Assembly (NCBI GenBank): GCA_003612485.1
Contig: RAZA01000001.1
Location: forward strand, 62,001 to 126,000
Length of the DNA stretch: 64,000 nucleotides
Direction of reading: 5' to 3'
Source of the DNA: a bacterium D16-50
GTDB lineage: Bacteria > Bacillota > Clostridia > Lachnospirales > Lachnospiraceae
Positions 28,067 through 38,197 of the stretch are shown here, piece after piece (the stretch's first letter is position 1; each line of letters opens with the position of its first letter). Below the pieces are notes generated by a model. The model ran no database searches and was not told where the DNA came from. It saw nothing but the letters and a program-made list of their open reading frames with translations. Made by a program: the position numbers and the translations under genes.

Positions 28067-28687
28067 TTATTTGCTGAATTTAATAACAAGAGTTTCTTGC
28101 AATGGATACTGAAAAATTTCGTTCCCCCATGGCATTTCTACCCTCAACATTCCATTTACTATATCAGTAAACAAAAATGTACCAACATCTGTTTTTTCTT
28201 CTTTCCAATCATCAGAAGGATAAACAAGAATAGTATGCCTATCCAGACTAAAAGTTTCCAGATTAAGTAAATTCAATTCACCAAATGCGTAATACATATC
28301 TCCGTTTTTATCAGTTTCCGCATTTTCCTTATACCATGAGCCTATACGAAAAGTCTGAATTAAAGTTTTCTCGTTATCTGCAAAATCGTAGTTGGCATCT
28401 TCTCCATACAAATAATCAGAATCATATAAGAATTTGAACTGATAATCCACGACTTCAAACAACGTAAACCCTTCTTCGCTCTCACCCGAAAAATAAGAAA
28501 AAATCACATATTTTTCAGATGGTGATAGCAGTAATGCCCCACCGCCATAACCACCAGAAGGACATGGGAATTGAAATGTATCTTTTATTTTATCATTTGA
28601 AACTAAAGACAATGTAATGTCATCCTCATCTTGTAAAATAATTTTACTACCGTCTGCTAAAGTCACAAGATTTACTAAATCATCCAT
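28067..28687 (-). CDS. Hypothetical AT-rich accessory protein
   Basis: About 206 residues, no signal peptide or membrane segment. Beta-rich, with short repeats of the type ...SPSEKYVIFSYFSGESEEGF and ...YGEDANYDFADNEKTLIQTF that suggest a beta-propeller-like or immunity-protein-like fold, but I recognise no family. Base composition is much more AT-rich than the chromosome around it. AGGTG precedes the ATG at 28687. It lies between the relaxase remnant and the Fic gene, so it probably came with the decayed island. Confidence 0.6.
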   Translation of the reverse strand: MDDLVNLVTLADGSKIILQDEDDITLSLVSNDKIKDTFQFPCPSGGYGGGALLLSPSEKYVIFSYFSGESEEGFTLFEVVDYQFKFLYDSDYLYGEDANYDFADNEKTLIQTFRIGSWYKENAETDKNGDMYYAFGELNLLNLETFSLDRHTILVYPSDDWKEEKTDVGTFLFTDIVNGMLRVEMPWGNEIFQYPLQETLVIKFSK

Positions 28688-29222
28688 AAAAGATACACCT
28701 ACTATTCCATATTTATCGGTTGATATGCTAACACAAGTATAACACAACTATTCTCCGAAAACGGGGAATAGGATTTTACAACCCTGCCCCCCGCTTTCGT
28801 CTGCTTCATTCTAACGGCAAAACCGTCTACACTGCTGCGACGGCTGTCGGTAGGTTTTGCGGCGGCTCTGCCCCCACGTCCCCGACCTCTCCCAAAAAAC
28901 AGAATGAAGTATTACGCAATAGGGCTTGAGAAGGCTTGATTTTCAAGGCGTTGCAGACGCGAAAATCCATAGGGTAAGGGTTTACACTACCTACCCACGA
29001 AAACAGCTTCTAACCGTCCACAAGCATATTTTGTGCCCCTTTTCCTGCCCGTTTTCCGCCGCGCTGAAGAGTTTTGCGTCAATAACCAAAAAAAGCACTT
29101 GACAATACACTTCATGGATAACCTTGTCCAATTATTTCAAATATCCGAAAGCGGTCAGACGGCTGATTTTAATCATTATCTTCTCCCCCTATCATCTATA
29201 AAATTGCTCTTTCATCCAACCC
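28688..29222. other. Non-coding stretch, mobile-element remnant
   Basis: About 535 bases without a convincing gene. The GC-rich middle (about 28780-28900), with AAAACCGTC / GACGGCT arms and the sequence near GGCGGCTCTGCCCC, resembles the non-coding region before relaxase genes in Clostridial mobilizable elements, where oriT usually lies. With the relaxase remnant 700 bases away, a relic transfer origin is possible. This is a resemblance, not a proof. Confidence 0.35.
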
Positions 29223-29957
29223 CTACATAAAATACTTACACTTCTCTAAATAAAACTGTTGCTCTTTTTCAAACAACCTGACTAACTTATTCAAAGATTT
29301 TTCCTTCTTATACTCTTTTAAAGCATCCAAATACTCATTTCTATTTGCATCTTCAATCACAACTGGCACAATCCCATTTTTCAAACACTCTCTAAAAAGA
29401 ATCAATCTGCCTGTTCTGCCATTCCCATCTTGGAAAGGATGGATGCTCTCATACCTAGCGTGAAATTCAGCCAGTACAGAAATGTCCACTTCCTGATTAT
29501 TATACCAATCCATAAGCAAACCCATTTCTCGTGTAACATTGTTAGGTCTTATAGTTTCATACATACCAATCATATTAGGGCGCTGCTTATAATCGCCAAT
29601 AGCATATCCATTGGCCCGATCCTCAAATACCCCCGATTTCAACTCATAATGGAATTGCTTTATTAACTCTTGTGATAACGGCTCATCCAATGTATCCAAC
29701 ATCCTATCGAACATAAGGAAATGACCATTCATTTCCTCTACATCCTTTGCTCTGTAATAATCATCTGATTTTGGTAGAGTCCCATTATCAAACAAAGAAG
29801 CTGTTTGTTCCTCAGTAAGCGTACTTCCCTCAATCTTGTTTGAATTATAGGCAAGTAAACGCTGCGTATATGCATATACACCAGACCTATCAATTTTCTC
29901 TCTTTCTATTTTGAATCTCTTCAGAAGAAAATCTAAAAATTCTTTTTCTTTATTCAT
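29223..29957 (-). CDS. Fic-domain protein (class II, N-terminal inhibitory motif)
   Basis: 244 residues. The catalytic motif HPFQDGNGRTGR is intact at 173-184 and His173 is the general base, so it should transfer AMP (or another nucleotide-linked group) to target hydroxyls. Near the N-terminus, SNKIEG (39-44) matches the [S/T]xxxE[G/N] inhibitory helix whose glutamate blocks ATP binding, so the enzyme is likely auto-inhibited. Targets are unknown; no separate antitoxin gene is needed or seen. AT-rich, unlike the chromosome, and next to mobile-element debris: acquired by transfer. Confidence 0.88.
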   Translation of the reverse strand: MNKEKEFLDFLLKRFKIEREKIDRSGVYAYTQRLLAYNSNKIEGSTLTEEQTASLFDNGTLPKSDDYYRAKDVEEMNGHFLMFDRMLDTLDEPLSQELIKQFHYELKSGVFEDRANGYAIGDYKQRPNMIGMYETIRPNNVTREMGLLMDWYNNQEVDISVLAEFHARYESIHPFQDGNGRTGRLILFRECLKNGIVPVVIEDANRNEYLDALKEYKKEKSLNKLVRLFEKEQQFYLEKCKYFM

Positions 29958-30165
29958 TTTATTTCCCTTTCAAGATCGGAACCATCAAGTTAGAATTTCA
30001 TTATGAATTATTCAAAATCAAACATTGAATATATATTTACAATATTTTCCGCTTTAATATAGGGCAAATGCGCTTGAATGACATTACTTGGAAAAACAAT
30101 TAACCAAGGCCCTTCCCATACAATCAGGTGCGGCCCCACAGCACACTGCTGCTTTCAAGGCCGCC

Positions 30166-31212
30166 CTAAAGCTTGTTTTTCACATATACCGTGGCCTCGG
30201 AGCGATTATAATATAACTGCCGGATTCTCACCGTCCCAAACCTCTCCCCAAGAACCTTTCTGACCACATTGATCCTTTTCTGTACCCCTTCCTTTGGAAG
30301 TTTCAGGGTCATGAGACATTCTCCGTTTTTCTCCAGCAGACGGCTCATCTCACACAGAATGTCCATGGATTGGTTGGTATCCATCTTCATGTCATTGACT
30401 ATCAAATCATATGTATCTTCCCCGTGAATTCTTGCGAACTCCTGCGCCGTCATCCTATAATGCCTCACATTCGGCTGTTCCAATAGCGCATCGTCCAACG
30501 CTGCGGGATCCACCGCATCCACCCTGATACCCTTCTTGTTCAGGTAATGGGTCCAACCTCCCGGAGCCGCCCCCAGATCCAGCGCCTTCATCCCCTCTTT
30601 CACCTGAATCCCAAATACTTCAAAGGCCTCCTCGATTTTGAATTCCGCCCGGCATATCATATCCTCCGATTCGGAATAGAACAGCACTCCTCCCGCCCGG
30701 CGGCTGACATTATCTTCCGCTCTGGAAACTCCCAAATAGGCAAACCGATCAAAGACAGTCAGCGAAACCACCGTGTCAGCCTTCTGAGCCGACACCTTAT
30801 ACTCCTCTCTTTCCAAAAAAGCCGATAATTCAGATGTTAATTCTCCATTGGTGTATGAAAGCATTCTCTTTGCCACGATCCTGCACTGGCAGACCACAAC
30901 ATCTTCCTTGTCCACATAGCCTGCTACTTTCTCCAGCATATTCAGAAATATGGGAAAATCCGAGGCCTCCCCCTTGATCTCGCCCATGAACATATACGGA
31001 TGGATATGCTGCAGGAAGACGAAATCCTCCCTATGGATCTCCTCTGCCACAGCCTCAAAGCCGCTCAGGGAAAATGCAGCTGCATCATTCCCCCGCTCCA
31101 GAAGCTTCGGCCCCTTAAGCCTTCCTTGAAGTTCGTTAAAAAGAAGCGGCTCCCATAAGGTCTTGTAATTCACTACGAATCCCTCTGCTCCGCTATATAC
31201 CGTTCTATCCAT
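30166..31212 (-). CDS. FtsJ / RlmM-like SAM-dependent methyltransferase
   Basis: 348 residues. The C-terminal half is a Rossmann methyltransferase of the FtsJ type: the SAM loop is ALDLGAAPGGWTHYL, then VDAVDPAALDDALL, and LIVNDMKMDTNQSMDIL around the catalytic position. The N-terminal half has a THUMP-like or RlmM-like look. The likely role is 2'-O-methylation of rRNA. GGAGG precedes the ATG at 31212, which follows the upstream gene's stop by two bases, so the genes are translationally coupled. Confidence 0.8.
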   Translation of the reverse strand: MDRTVYSGAEGFVVNYKTLWEPLLFNELQGRLKGPKLLERGNDAAAFSLSGFEAVAEEIHREDFVFLQHIHPYMFMGEIKGEASDFPIFLNMLEKVAGYVDKEDVVVCQCRIVAKRMLSYTNGELTSELSAFLEREEYKVSAQKADTVVSLTVFDRFAYLGVSRAEDNVSRRAGGVLFYSESEDMICRAEFKIEEAFEVFGIQVKEGMKALDLGAAPGGWTHYLNKKGIRVDAVDPAALDDALLEQPNVRHYRMTAQEFARIHGEDTYDLIVNDMKMDTNQSMDILCEMSRLLEKNGECLMTLKLPKEGVQKRINVVRKVLGERFGTVRIRQLYYNRSEATVYVKNKL

Positions 31213-31214
31213 GC

Positions 31215-32708
31215 TCAGTCCTCCCCGTATGCTCTCTTCCACTCTTCCTCCGTCAGCCGGGCCACATGCCACCAACCGCCCTCTTCCTCCTCGGAAAAAA
31301 GGCTCTTATTGGACACATACTGCACCCCTCCGTCCGCCAGAGGGCGAATCACCACCTCATGTACATAGGCCTTGGAAAGATTTCGGTCAGGATACACCGC
31401 ATTGACGGTCAGCGTCAGGGTTCCGTCCCCGTTTTCCCTGCAGTCCACCACCTCAGGATAGGGAATCTCCGGACATTCCGCATCAAAAAATCCTCTGGGC
31501 CTATATTCATAGCAGTCACTGTCCGAAATGTATTTCGTCTTGGAGCGCAGTGTCTTGCTGTCAATGTCAAGATAAGTCATGAGCACTGTCTCGAATTCAG
31601 AGGCAGGGACCTCATAGACTGCTCCCGTTCCGGCGGTATCTCCTGCGGTGTACGGAACATATCTATTATATTTCAATCCGTAAAATACGTCAAATAAATC
31701 GTAGAAATCAATCTCTCCATAGTCATCTTCGCTCCAATCCAGAAGGAACAAATCATTTCTTCCATATCCTATGGGAGCCACATACCGACGGTTCAGCTCC
31801 CTATATCTCTCCTCCAAGGGCAGCACCCTCAGGGCGGTGTGCAGAGGCGTGCCGCTCATAGACAGCAGATAATAATCCTGCGCAAAGCTGCTGCCCTCAA
31901 AAATCAGATATCCCTCCTGAGTATATTCCCAGAAATCCGCTTGGTAACGAAGAATGCTCTTATTTTCCAGCCCTTCCTCAGAAAACTGCCAGCAGCTCCT
32001 GACGATGTTCACTTTTTCGTCTGCCGTCTCCATATCATACTTGGTAAAGCCTCCAAGGTAAGAAAGCTCCACAATAGTCAGACTCCCCTCTTCCCCGGCG
32101 CTCACCTGCCTGCAAAACTCCAGCACCTGATCTGTACCGGCCATGTCCACCTGATTATCGCTGTCCACCGCCGCATAGCCGCTTTCCCCAAGCCGCTGCA
32201 CCATTCGCTCCATGACGTCCAGACTCATCAGAACATTTTGCGCAGACGCCTCCTCATATATGTCAAAATAGTTTTCCGCAACCTTCTCTGCCGAATCGCG
32301 CAGCTCCTGATCCCGCCGTTCCTGCCCTTCTTTGTCCTGCTCCTGCAAGACTCCCTCCTGCCTATCCGGATTCTGCGCAGCTAAGCCGCCGTCTTCGTAT
32401 GCCTCATTCCCGTCTTGCATATCCTCAGCCCACTCTGCCGACGGAAGCCCAAGGCAAAACATGTCCTCCTTCGCCAACCCACAGCTTCCTGCAATGACAC
32501 AGAACATGACGGCACAGACCACAGCGCCCACAGCCGGCTTCCTTCCTTTTTCGGGATCTCTTTTCTTTTCCACGGCCCTCTCCCCCTTCCGCTTCTCTAC
32601 TGCCCCCATCCGGGTGCCAAAGGTGTTGAACAGTCTATTACGATTCCACGGCCTCCCGCTCTTCCCTGAATTGCCTGACAGACTGCCGTCTTGTGAATCT
32701 GTCATCAC
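31215..32708 (-). CDS. Hypothetical membrane-anchored or secreted protein
   Basis: About 497 residues. A basic N-terminal stretch (about 60 residues) precedes one hydrophobic segment (AVGAVVCAVMFCVIAGSCGL), so the rest should be outside the membrane. The ectodomain is acidic with many aromatic residues (e.g. EDDYGEIDFYDLFDVFYGLK) and has no motif I know. The long basic N-terminus is odd, and an ATG at 32609 (MGAVEKRKG) is an alternative start. Coupled to the FtsJ-like gene downstream. Confidence 0.65.
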   Translation of the reverse strand: MMTDSQDGSLSGNSGKSGRPWNRNRLFNTFGTRMGAVEKRKGERAVEKKRDPEKGRKPAVGAVVCAVMFCVIAGSCGLAKEDMFCLGLPSAEWAEDMQDGNEAYEDGGLAAQNPDRQEGVLQEQDKEGQERRDQELRDSAEKVAENYFDIYEEASAQNVLMSLDVMERMVQRLGESGYAAVDSDNQVDMAGTDQVLEFCRQVSAGEEGSLTIVELSYLGGFTKYDMETADEKVNIVRSCWQFSEEGLENKSILRYQADFWEYTQEGYLIFEGSSFAQDYYLLSMSGTPLHTALRVLPLEERYRELNRRYVAPIGYGRNDLFLLDWSEDDYGEIDFYDLFDVFYGLKYNRYVPYTAGDTAGTGAVYEVPASEFETVLMTYLDIDSKTLRSKTKYISDSDCYEYRPRGFFDAECPEIPYPEVVDCRENGDGTLTLTVNAVYPDRNLSKAYVHEVVIRPLADGGVQYVSNKSLFSEEEEGGWWHVARLTEEEWKRAYGED

Positions 32709-32835
32709 TTATGACCCTTGCTGCTATCTCAAAAATCTGTGATCCAGCTGTCAAGCGTCCCGTCTGCGGCTGTATCCGTCAAAGAGGGCAAAGGCACTCC
32801 TCAGCTTAAGGGGCACTCCGTCGATATGCTGTAGG

Positions 32836-33711
32836 TTAACCCCTGAAATACCAAGTCGGTACAAAACTGCGCATATTATCGTACCAAACCAGCACTTCCT
32901 TTGCCTGATTTTGCATGGTATCCACTTCCTTCTGTCCGAAGGGGATGGCCCAGTATAAAGAGGAGAGCGTGTTGCTGGAAATGTAAAGAGCCAGCAGCTT
33001 CCAGAACTCCAGCGGCACATCGCCCTCAAAGTATCCATTCACCATGCCAGAGGCAAAAATAGGCGCTTTCTGAGCGCACCAAACGATGCGATTGAATTCC
33101 TCCCACGGATCCCCGAAATCATATCGGTCAAAATCAATGATCTGCAGTTTCCCGTTTCTATCGATCATCATATTTCCGATATGATAGTCTCCATGCTGAA
33201 ATACCTGCGGTCTGTCTTTAAGCAGATATCGGTTTTCGTTTATATAGTCAATGAAAGCTTGTCCGTTGTCATACTTTATTGGGCATTCCTCATATTTTTT
33301 AATCTTGTAGTTCATTTTCCGACTAAATCTCATCTCCCAGTCCTCCTGAGTCTCAGGGGCCGGTATGGAATGGATCCTGCATAGAATACGTCCTGCTTCA
33401 AGGCCGTACACATACTGCTTGGTATCAGGCAAGCCCGGAATAACATCCTCCCCGTCCTCACCATCTATCCACGTCTGCAAAATATAAACGCCATCCTCGC
33501 ACTCCCCCATTTCCACGGGCCTGCACATGGGAATGTCCAAGGATGCAACCTTTTGCTGCATCCGGAACATATCGCTTCGTTCGGCGCTTTTTTCAAACGG
33601 AGTAATCCGAAGCAGGTACTTGGTATTGTCTTGCGCCGTAACGCAAAATTTCTGGTCGCAAGACCAGCCTTTGCTGATGGGTTCTTTTTTTATAAAATTC
33701 ATAAGCGGCAT
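32836..33711 (-). CDS. Aminoglycoside phosphotransferase (APH) family kinase
   Basis: 291 residues with the APH / choline kinase fold. The catalytic loop is FQHGDYHIGNMMID (Asp as base) and the metal-binding motif IIDFDRYDFGDPW. The N-lobe has YLLRITPFEKSAE with a candidate ATP lysine. Such chromosomal members phosphorylate small alcohols or sugars; antibiotic resistance should not be assumed. No partner gene is evident; it is separated from neighbours by 94-127 bases on both sides. Confidence 0.82.
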   Translation of the reverse strand: MPLMNFIKKEPISKGWSCDQKFCVTAQDNTKYLLRITPFEKSAERSDMFRMQQKVASLDIPMCRPVEMGECEDGVYILQTWIDGEDGEDVIPGLPDTKQYVYGLEAGRILCRIHSIPAPETQEDWEMRFSRKMNYKIKKYEECPIKYDNGQAFIDYINENRYLLKDRPQVFQHGDYHIGNMMIDRNGKLQIIDFDRYDFGDPWEEFNRIVWCAQKAPIFASGMVNGYFEGDVPLEFWKLLALYISSNTLSSLYWAIPFGQKEVDTMQNQAKEVLVWYDNMRSFVPTWYFRG

Positions 33712-33805
33712 ATCAACTCCCCCAATTATAATATCTAAGCTGCATTATCCTGAAATACTGCCTCTCGCCCTTGCTGGTGACGGATTTTCACATGAATGCT
33801 GTGTA

Positions 33806-35413
33806 TCAGAAATGTCGCTTGGACAAAAGCACCACCGTCTCCACATTCGCCGTCCATGGAAACTGGTCTACCGCAACTGCCCTTTCCACGGCATATCCAT
33901 GCTCCAAAAATACCGCCAGATCCCTTACAAGACTGGTGGGCTTGCAGGATATGTACACAATACGCTCCACCCCATAGGCAATGATTTTCGGCAGCGCCTT
34001 AGGGTGAATCCCGTCTCTGGGCGGATCCAATATGATGAGATCCGGCCGCTCCTCCATGGTATCCAGTACCTTCAGCACATCCCCTGCAATGAATCGGCAG
34101 TTCTCCAGCCCGTTCTCTAAGGCATTGTTTCTTGCCGCTTCCACGGCCTCCTCCACGATCTCCACGCCGATGACCCTGCCCGCCACCGGAGCCATCAGCT
34201 GCGCTATGGTGCCCGTGCCGCTGTATAAATCGAATACCACCTTATCCGGCGCATTATCCCCGGAAGAGTCCCCAAGCGTTCCGATGTAGTCCCTCACCGT
34301 CTCGTACAGCACCTCTGCGCCCCATGTATTTGTCTGAAAAAAAGAAAAGACCGAAACCTTGAAACAAAGTCCCAGCAGTTCCTCATAGAAGTAGTCTCTC
34401 CCAAATAGCACCTCCGTCCGGTCGCTCTGTACCACATCCGCCGGAGAGTCATTGATGATATGCAGTATTCCTGCAAAACGCCCCTGCAGCCTCCCGCTAT
34501 GCTCCAATTCTAAAAGTTTGTCCAGAAAACCTTCCACCAGCTGCTTCCGGCTCATTGCACAAGAGTCCGAATCCCCGCCTAAGATTCGCTCCGCTTCTAA
34601 TACAGCCCCCGATTCCAAGGTTCCTTCCGCATCCGCCTTCTCTGCATCCGCCTCCTGCCTTCCCCACGGATCCTGAGAAGTCGTCACCAGCGCAGCCAGA
34701 ATCTCTCCCGTGCGGGACGCCTTCCTCACCACCAGATGCCGCAGATACCCTTCGTGCCGCAGCCTATGGAAATAGCGGATCCCCGGACGGCCCCCTTCAG
34801 CCCTTTGGTCCGTCCCGCTGCCGGGGCCCTCCCCTCCGGCTAAACCGGCGTAATCCAGATAGCCTCCGTTGAAATACTCCTGCACAGTCTTAAGTATCAG
34901 CCTATAGTCCCCGTCCACGATCCGGCAGCCCTCCACCGTCACCACATCGTAAAAGCTGCCCCGTTTATGCATTCCCAGCGTAAGCGGGCCATCCTTGACT
35001 TCATCTCCAAAGGAGAACTCCATCTTGTTGCGGTATTCATAGACTGCAGGGCTTCCTTTTATCCCCTCCCAGCTCCAAGGACTCTCCTGCTTATTTAGGC
35101 AGGAATCCAGAAGCCGCTTCACCTGCTCTTCCTTCACCCGAAGCTGCTCTTCATATGGCAGGGACAGATATGTACAGCCTCCGCATATGCCAAAAAGGGA
35201 ACACGGATGGCCTACCTCCAGAGGCGATTTTTCCAGCACCTCCAGAAGGCGGCCTTCCGCCCTCCCGTTTCGGATCTTATTGACACTAAGCCTTATCTTC
35301 TGGCCGGGCAGGCTATTTTTCACGACGACAGCTTCCTCCCCCACCCTTGCGATTCCTTTGTTGGGAAAATCCACCCTCTCTACCGTCGCCTCATATACCT
35401 GTCCTTTTTTCAT
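33806..35413 (-). CDS. rlmD: 23S rRNA (uracil-5-)-methyltransferase RlmD type
   Basis: 535 residues. N-terminal TRAM domain (YEATVERVDFPNKGIARV), then the [4Fe-4S] cysteines CSLFGICGGC plus the later CRIVDG, then the SAM-binding domain with VFDLYSGTGTIAQLM and LDPPRDGIHP, and the catalytic cysteine in VYISCKPTSLVRDL. It makes m5U in 23S rRNA (or tRNA in paralogues). A charged Gly/Glu-rich insertion sits between about 205 and 285 (GGEGPGSG... and QEADAEKADAEGTL), making it longer than most members. It follows a small acidic membrane protein gene by four bases. Confidence 0.92.
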   Translation of the reverse strand: MKKGQVYEATVERVDFPNKGIARVGEEAVVVKNSLPGQKIRLSVNKIRNGRAEGRLLEVLEKSPLEVGHPCSLFGICGGCTYLSLPYEEQLRVKEEQVKRLLDSCLNKQESPWSWEGIKGSPAVYEYRNKMEFSFGDEVKDGPLTLGMHKRGSFYDVVTVEGCRIVDGDYRLILKTVQEYFNGGYLDYAGLAGGEGPGSGTDQRAEGGRPGIRYFHRLRHEGYLRHLVVRKASRTGEILAALVTTSQDPWGRQEADAEKADAEGTLESGAVLEAERILGGDSDSCAMSRKQLVEGFLDKLLELEHSGRLQGRFAGILHIINDSPADVVQSDRTEVLFGRDYFYEELLGLCFKVSVFSFFQTNTWGAEVLYETVRDYIGTLGDSSGDNAPDKVVFDLYSGTGTIAQLMAPVAGRVIGVEIVEEAVEAARNNALENGLENCRFIAGDVLKVLDTMEERPDLIILDPPRDGIHPKALPKIIAYGVERIVYISCKPTSLVRDLAVFLEHGYAVERAVAVDQFPWTANVETVVLLSKRHF

Positions 35414-35417
35414 CTAC

Positions 35418-35687
35418 TTAGTTTTCTCCCTCATCCACAAAGAAATCTTCTTCCTCGTCCTCAGAGTCCTCATCCTCGAAGTCGTCCTCAAACTCATCCT
35501 CGAAATCATCCAGATAGTCAGGACGCATGAATCTGTACACTGCATAGGCAATACCCGCCACTGCAGCCACTGCTCCGATGACAGCCAGCACCCAAACAAG
35601 AGTTCTGCCTTCCTTATTGTCCTCTTCTTTCTTTCCAAGCAGATCGTTCAGCCTTGCCATATCGATCAGGTTCTCCAATTTGTTCAT
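35418..35687 (-). CDS. Small single-span protein with acidic tail
   Basis: 89 residues: a short amphipathic start (MNKLENLIDMARLNDLLG), a charged linker, one membrane helix (TLVWVLAVIGAVAAVAGIAY), and a cytoplasmic or outer tail composed almost only of Asp, Glu and Phe (DDFEDEFEDDFEDEDSEDEE). GGAGG before the ATG is strong. It is translated just before rlmD, four bases apart. I do not know the function; similar small proteins occur next to helicase and methyltransferase genes in Lachnospiraceae. Confidence 0.7.
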   Translation of the reverse strand: MNKLENLIDMARLNDLLGKKEEDNKEGRTLVWVLAVIGAVAAVAGIAYAVYRFMRPDYLDDFEDEFEDDFEDEDSEDEEEDFFVDEGEN

Positions 35688-35761
35688 AAGACTACCTCCG
35701 TTTCAGCAGTTTCCCTGCCTTTTTTAATCAGGTTTATTATATCATATTCCAAGGAAAAATA

Positions 35762-38104
35762 CTACAATCTTTTTAATTTTGCAAAAGAAGCATACATGAT
35801 TTTCTGGCCGGCCTTGTCAAAGCTCACTGTCACCTTGTAGTCTCTAGGCTCCTTCTCAATGCTCACCACATTTCCGTCACCATACTTTACATGAAAGACC
35901 CTGTCTCCTACGGCATAGGAAAGCTCCTGCGGCGCCTGATAAGCCCCTCCCTTGGATATCCCTGCCAGCCTGTTCAGGCTCCCGATGCCTTTGGCAATGA
36001 AAGGCTTATCGGCCTTTGCCGTGGCTGTCGGACGCACAATGGCCTTAGGACGTCCAAAGGGCGGAGTCCCGCCTCCTCCGGCCCCGGCCCCCTTGTCCAT
36101 GGGAACTTCACTCTCAGGATGTTTCCGGAAAGCCCCGTCGCCTGCCGGCGGGCTCTGCACTTTTCTGCGTCTGGATGTGCCGCCCTCCAGAATTTCCTCG
36201 GGAATCTCCTGCACAAAGCGGCTCACTGCATTATACTGGGTCTCCCCTCGGATCATTCTGGTTCTGGCGCAGGTCAAAATCAGATCGTCCATGGCTCTGG
36301 TGATTCCCACATAGGCAAGCCTCCGCTCTTCCTCAAGATCGGATATGTCCGCCGAGTTGGCCGACATATAGCTGGGAAACAGCCCTTCCTCCATACCCGC
36401 CAGATATACTGCCGGAAACTCCAGCCCCTTGGCAGAATGGAGCGTCATAAGCAGCACCCTGTCATCATCTCCATCCACTTTGTCGATGTCCGCAACCAGA
36501 GCCACCTCAGACAAGAAATCCGTCAGAGAAGCCTCCGGATGCTCCTGTGCATACCCCGCTGCCTTGGTGACCAGCTCGTCCACATTGGCCATTCTGTCCT
36601 CGGCGCTCTCCTCGTCATAGTCCTGCAGGTACTCACCGTATCCCGTCAGCTCCACGATCCTCCTAATCAGCTCAGGAAACTCCAGCTGGGGGCATTCCCT
36701 GCGAAACCCCTGAATCAGCCGGACAAACGGAACAATCTTGGCCGCCGTCTTGCCCAGCCCCATGATCTCGTCCTCATGCTCCATAGCCTCATAAAGCCCT
36801 ATGCCCCGCAGCTGCGCATAGTCCTCCAGCTTCTCCAGAGTGGCATTTCCGATTCCCCGCTTGGGAACGTTTACAATACGCCTTACCGCCACATCATCCC
36901 GGCCGGAGTCTATGGTCTTAAGATATGCCAGAATATCTTTGATCTCCATTCTGGAATAAAAGTTCGTGCCCCCTACTACATTGTAGGGAATCCCTTCCAT
37001 GATCATCCGCTCCTCCAGCAGACGGGCCTGCGCATTGGTGCGGAAAAGCACAGCGTAGTCCTTGTATGCGCTTCCCTCCTTCTGCGTCCTATGGAGAATG
37101 TCAGCGGCAATATACTCCGCCTCCTCATACGCGCTGTCGAACTGCCGGAACAAAACCTTGTGCCCCCCGGTTCTATTGGTCCAAAGAGCCTTCTCTTTGC
37201 GCCCCTCATTATTATGTATCACTGCATTCGCCGCATTCAGAATGAACTGCGTGGAGCGGTAGTTCTGTTCCAGCTTGATGGCAACGGCCTCCGGAAAATA
37301 TTTCTCAAAGTCCAGAATGTTCCTGATGTTGGCCCCCCTGAACTTATATATGGATTGATCGTCATCACCCACCACACAGAGATTCCTATATTTGTCCGCA
37401 AGCCGTCTCACCAGCTCGAACTGCGCCGTATTGGTGTCCTGATACTCGTCTACCATAATATACTGAAAGCGCTCCTGATAAGAATCCAGCACATCAGGAC
37501 ACTGCCTGAAAAGCTCCACCGTCTTACAGATAATGTCATCGAAATCCAAAGCATTGTTTGCCTGAAGCGTCTCCTGATACTCCCTATACACTTTCGCATA
37601 GACGGACTTGCCGAAATCCACCGCCGCCTCCTTTTCATATTCGGAGACGGAGATCAATTCGTTCTTGGCGGAGGAAATTTCGCTAAGCAGCGCCCGCTCC
37701 CGGTACATCTTGGGATCCAGATTCAAACGCTTAGCCACATTTTTCATGACAGTCTTTTGATCATCCGTGTCATAGATGGTGAAGCTATTTCCGTAGCCCA
37801 GCCTATCGATATGCTGCCGCAGGATACGCAGGCAGGCGGAATGAAAGGTAGACACCCAGACCTGACCGGCCCCGAAGGAGACCAGTTTGTCCACCCTCTC
37901 ACGCATTTCTCCAGCCGCTTTGTTGGTGAAGGTGATCGCCAGAATATTCCATGGGTTCACCCCCATTTCATCGATCAGATATGCGATGCGATGGGTAAGC
38001 ACACGAGTCTTGCCGCTCCCCGCTCCGGCCAGCAGCAGCACTGGGCCTTCCGTCTGAAGAACCGCCGCCTTTTGTTCCTTATTTAAAGTATCATATATGC
38101 TCAT
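35762..38104 (-). CDS. pcrA: UvrD/PcrA-type DNA helicase
   Basis: 780 residues of a superfamily 1A 3'-5' helicase. Walker A is AGAGSGKTRVL, motif II IMVDEYQDTN, motif III VVGDDDQSIYKFRGA, motif IV QNYRST, motif V TLHSAKGLEFPAVYL and motif VI VGITRA. The C-terminus has the PcrA Tudor-like segment (VGDRVFHVKYGDGNVVSIE) that contacts RNA polymerase. It acts in nucleotide-excision repair, in removing RecA filaments and in replication-transcription conflicts. A Pro/Gly-rich linker precedes the Tudor part. Full length. Confidence 0.95.
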   Translation of the reverse strand: MSIYDTLNKEQKAAVLQTEGPVLLLAGAGSGKTRVLTHRIAYLIDEMGVNPWNILAITFTNKAAGEMRERVDKLVSFGAGQVWVSTFHSACLRILRQHIDRLGYGNSFTIYDTDDQKTVMKNVAKRLNLDPKMYRERALLSEISSAKNELISVSEYEKEAAVDFGKSVYAKVYREYQETLQANNALDFDDIICKTVELFRQCPDVLDSYQERFQYIMVDEYQDTNTAQFELVRRLADKYRNLCVVGDDDQSIYKFRGANIRNILDFEKYFPEAVAIKLEQNYRSTQFILNAANAVIHNNEGRKEKALWTNRTGGHKVLFRQFDSAYEEAEYIAADILHRTQKEGSAYKDYAVLFRTNAQARLLEERMIMEGIPYNVVGGTNFYSRMEIKDILAYLKTIDSGRDDVAVRRIVNVPKRGIGNATLEKLEDYAQLRGIGLYEAMEHEDEIMGLGKTAAKIVPFVRLIQGFRRECPQLEFPELIRRIVELTGYGEYLQDYDEESAEDRMANVDELVTKAAGYAQEHPEASLTDFLSEVALVADIDKVDGDDDRVLLMTLHSAKGLEFPAVYLAGMEEGLFPSYMSANSADISDLEEERRLAYVGITRAMDDLILTCARTRMIRGETQYNAVSRFVQEIPEEILEGGTSRRRKVQSPPAGDGAFRKHPESEVPMDKGAGAGGGGTPPFGRPKAIVRPTATAKADKPFIAKGIGSLNRLAGISKGGAYQAPQELSYAVGDRVFHVKYGDGNVVSIEKEPRDYKVTVSFDKAGQKIMYASFAKLKRL

Positions 38105-38197
38105 GTGTCCCCCTCGTCAGGCAGCCGTCCAGCGGCTGCCTCCACCTGCCTTTTGTATGACCATGCCTTACAAGGCATATCCGATGCACCGATTTTG

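Noticed and set aside
35891-38086. 731-residue plus-strand open frame opposite pcrA
   Set aside because: Antisense shadow; composition is His/Leu/Gln-rich without any domain.
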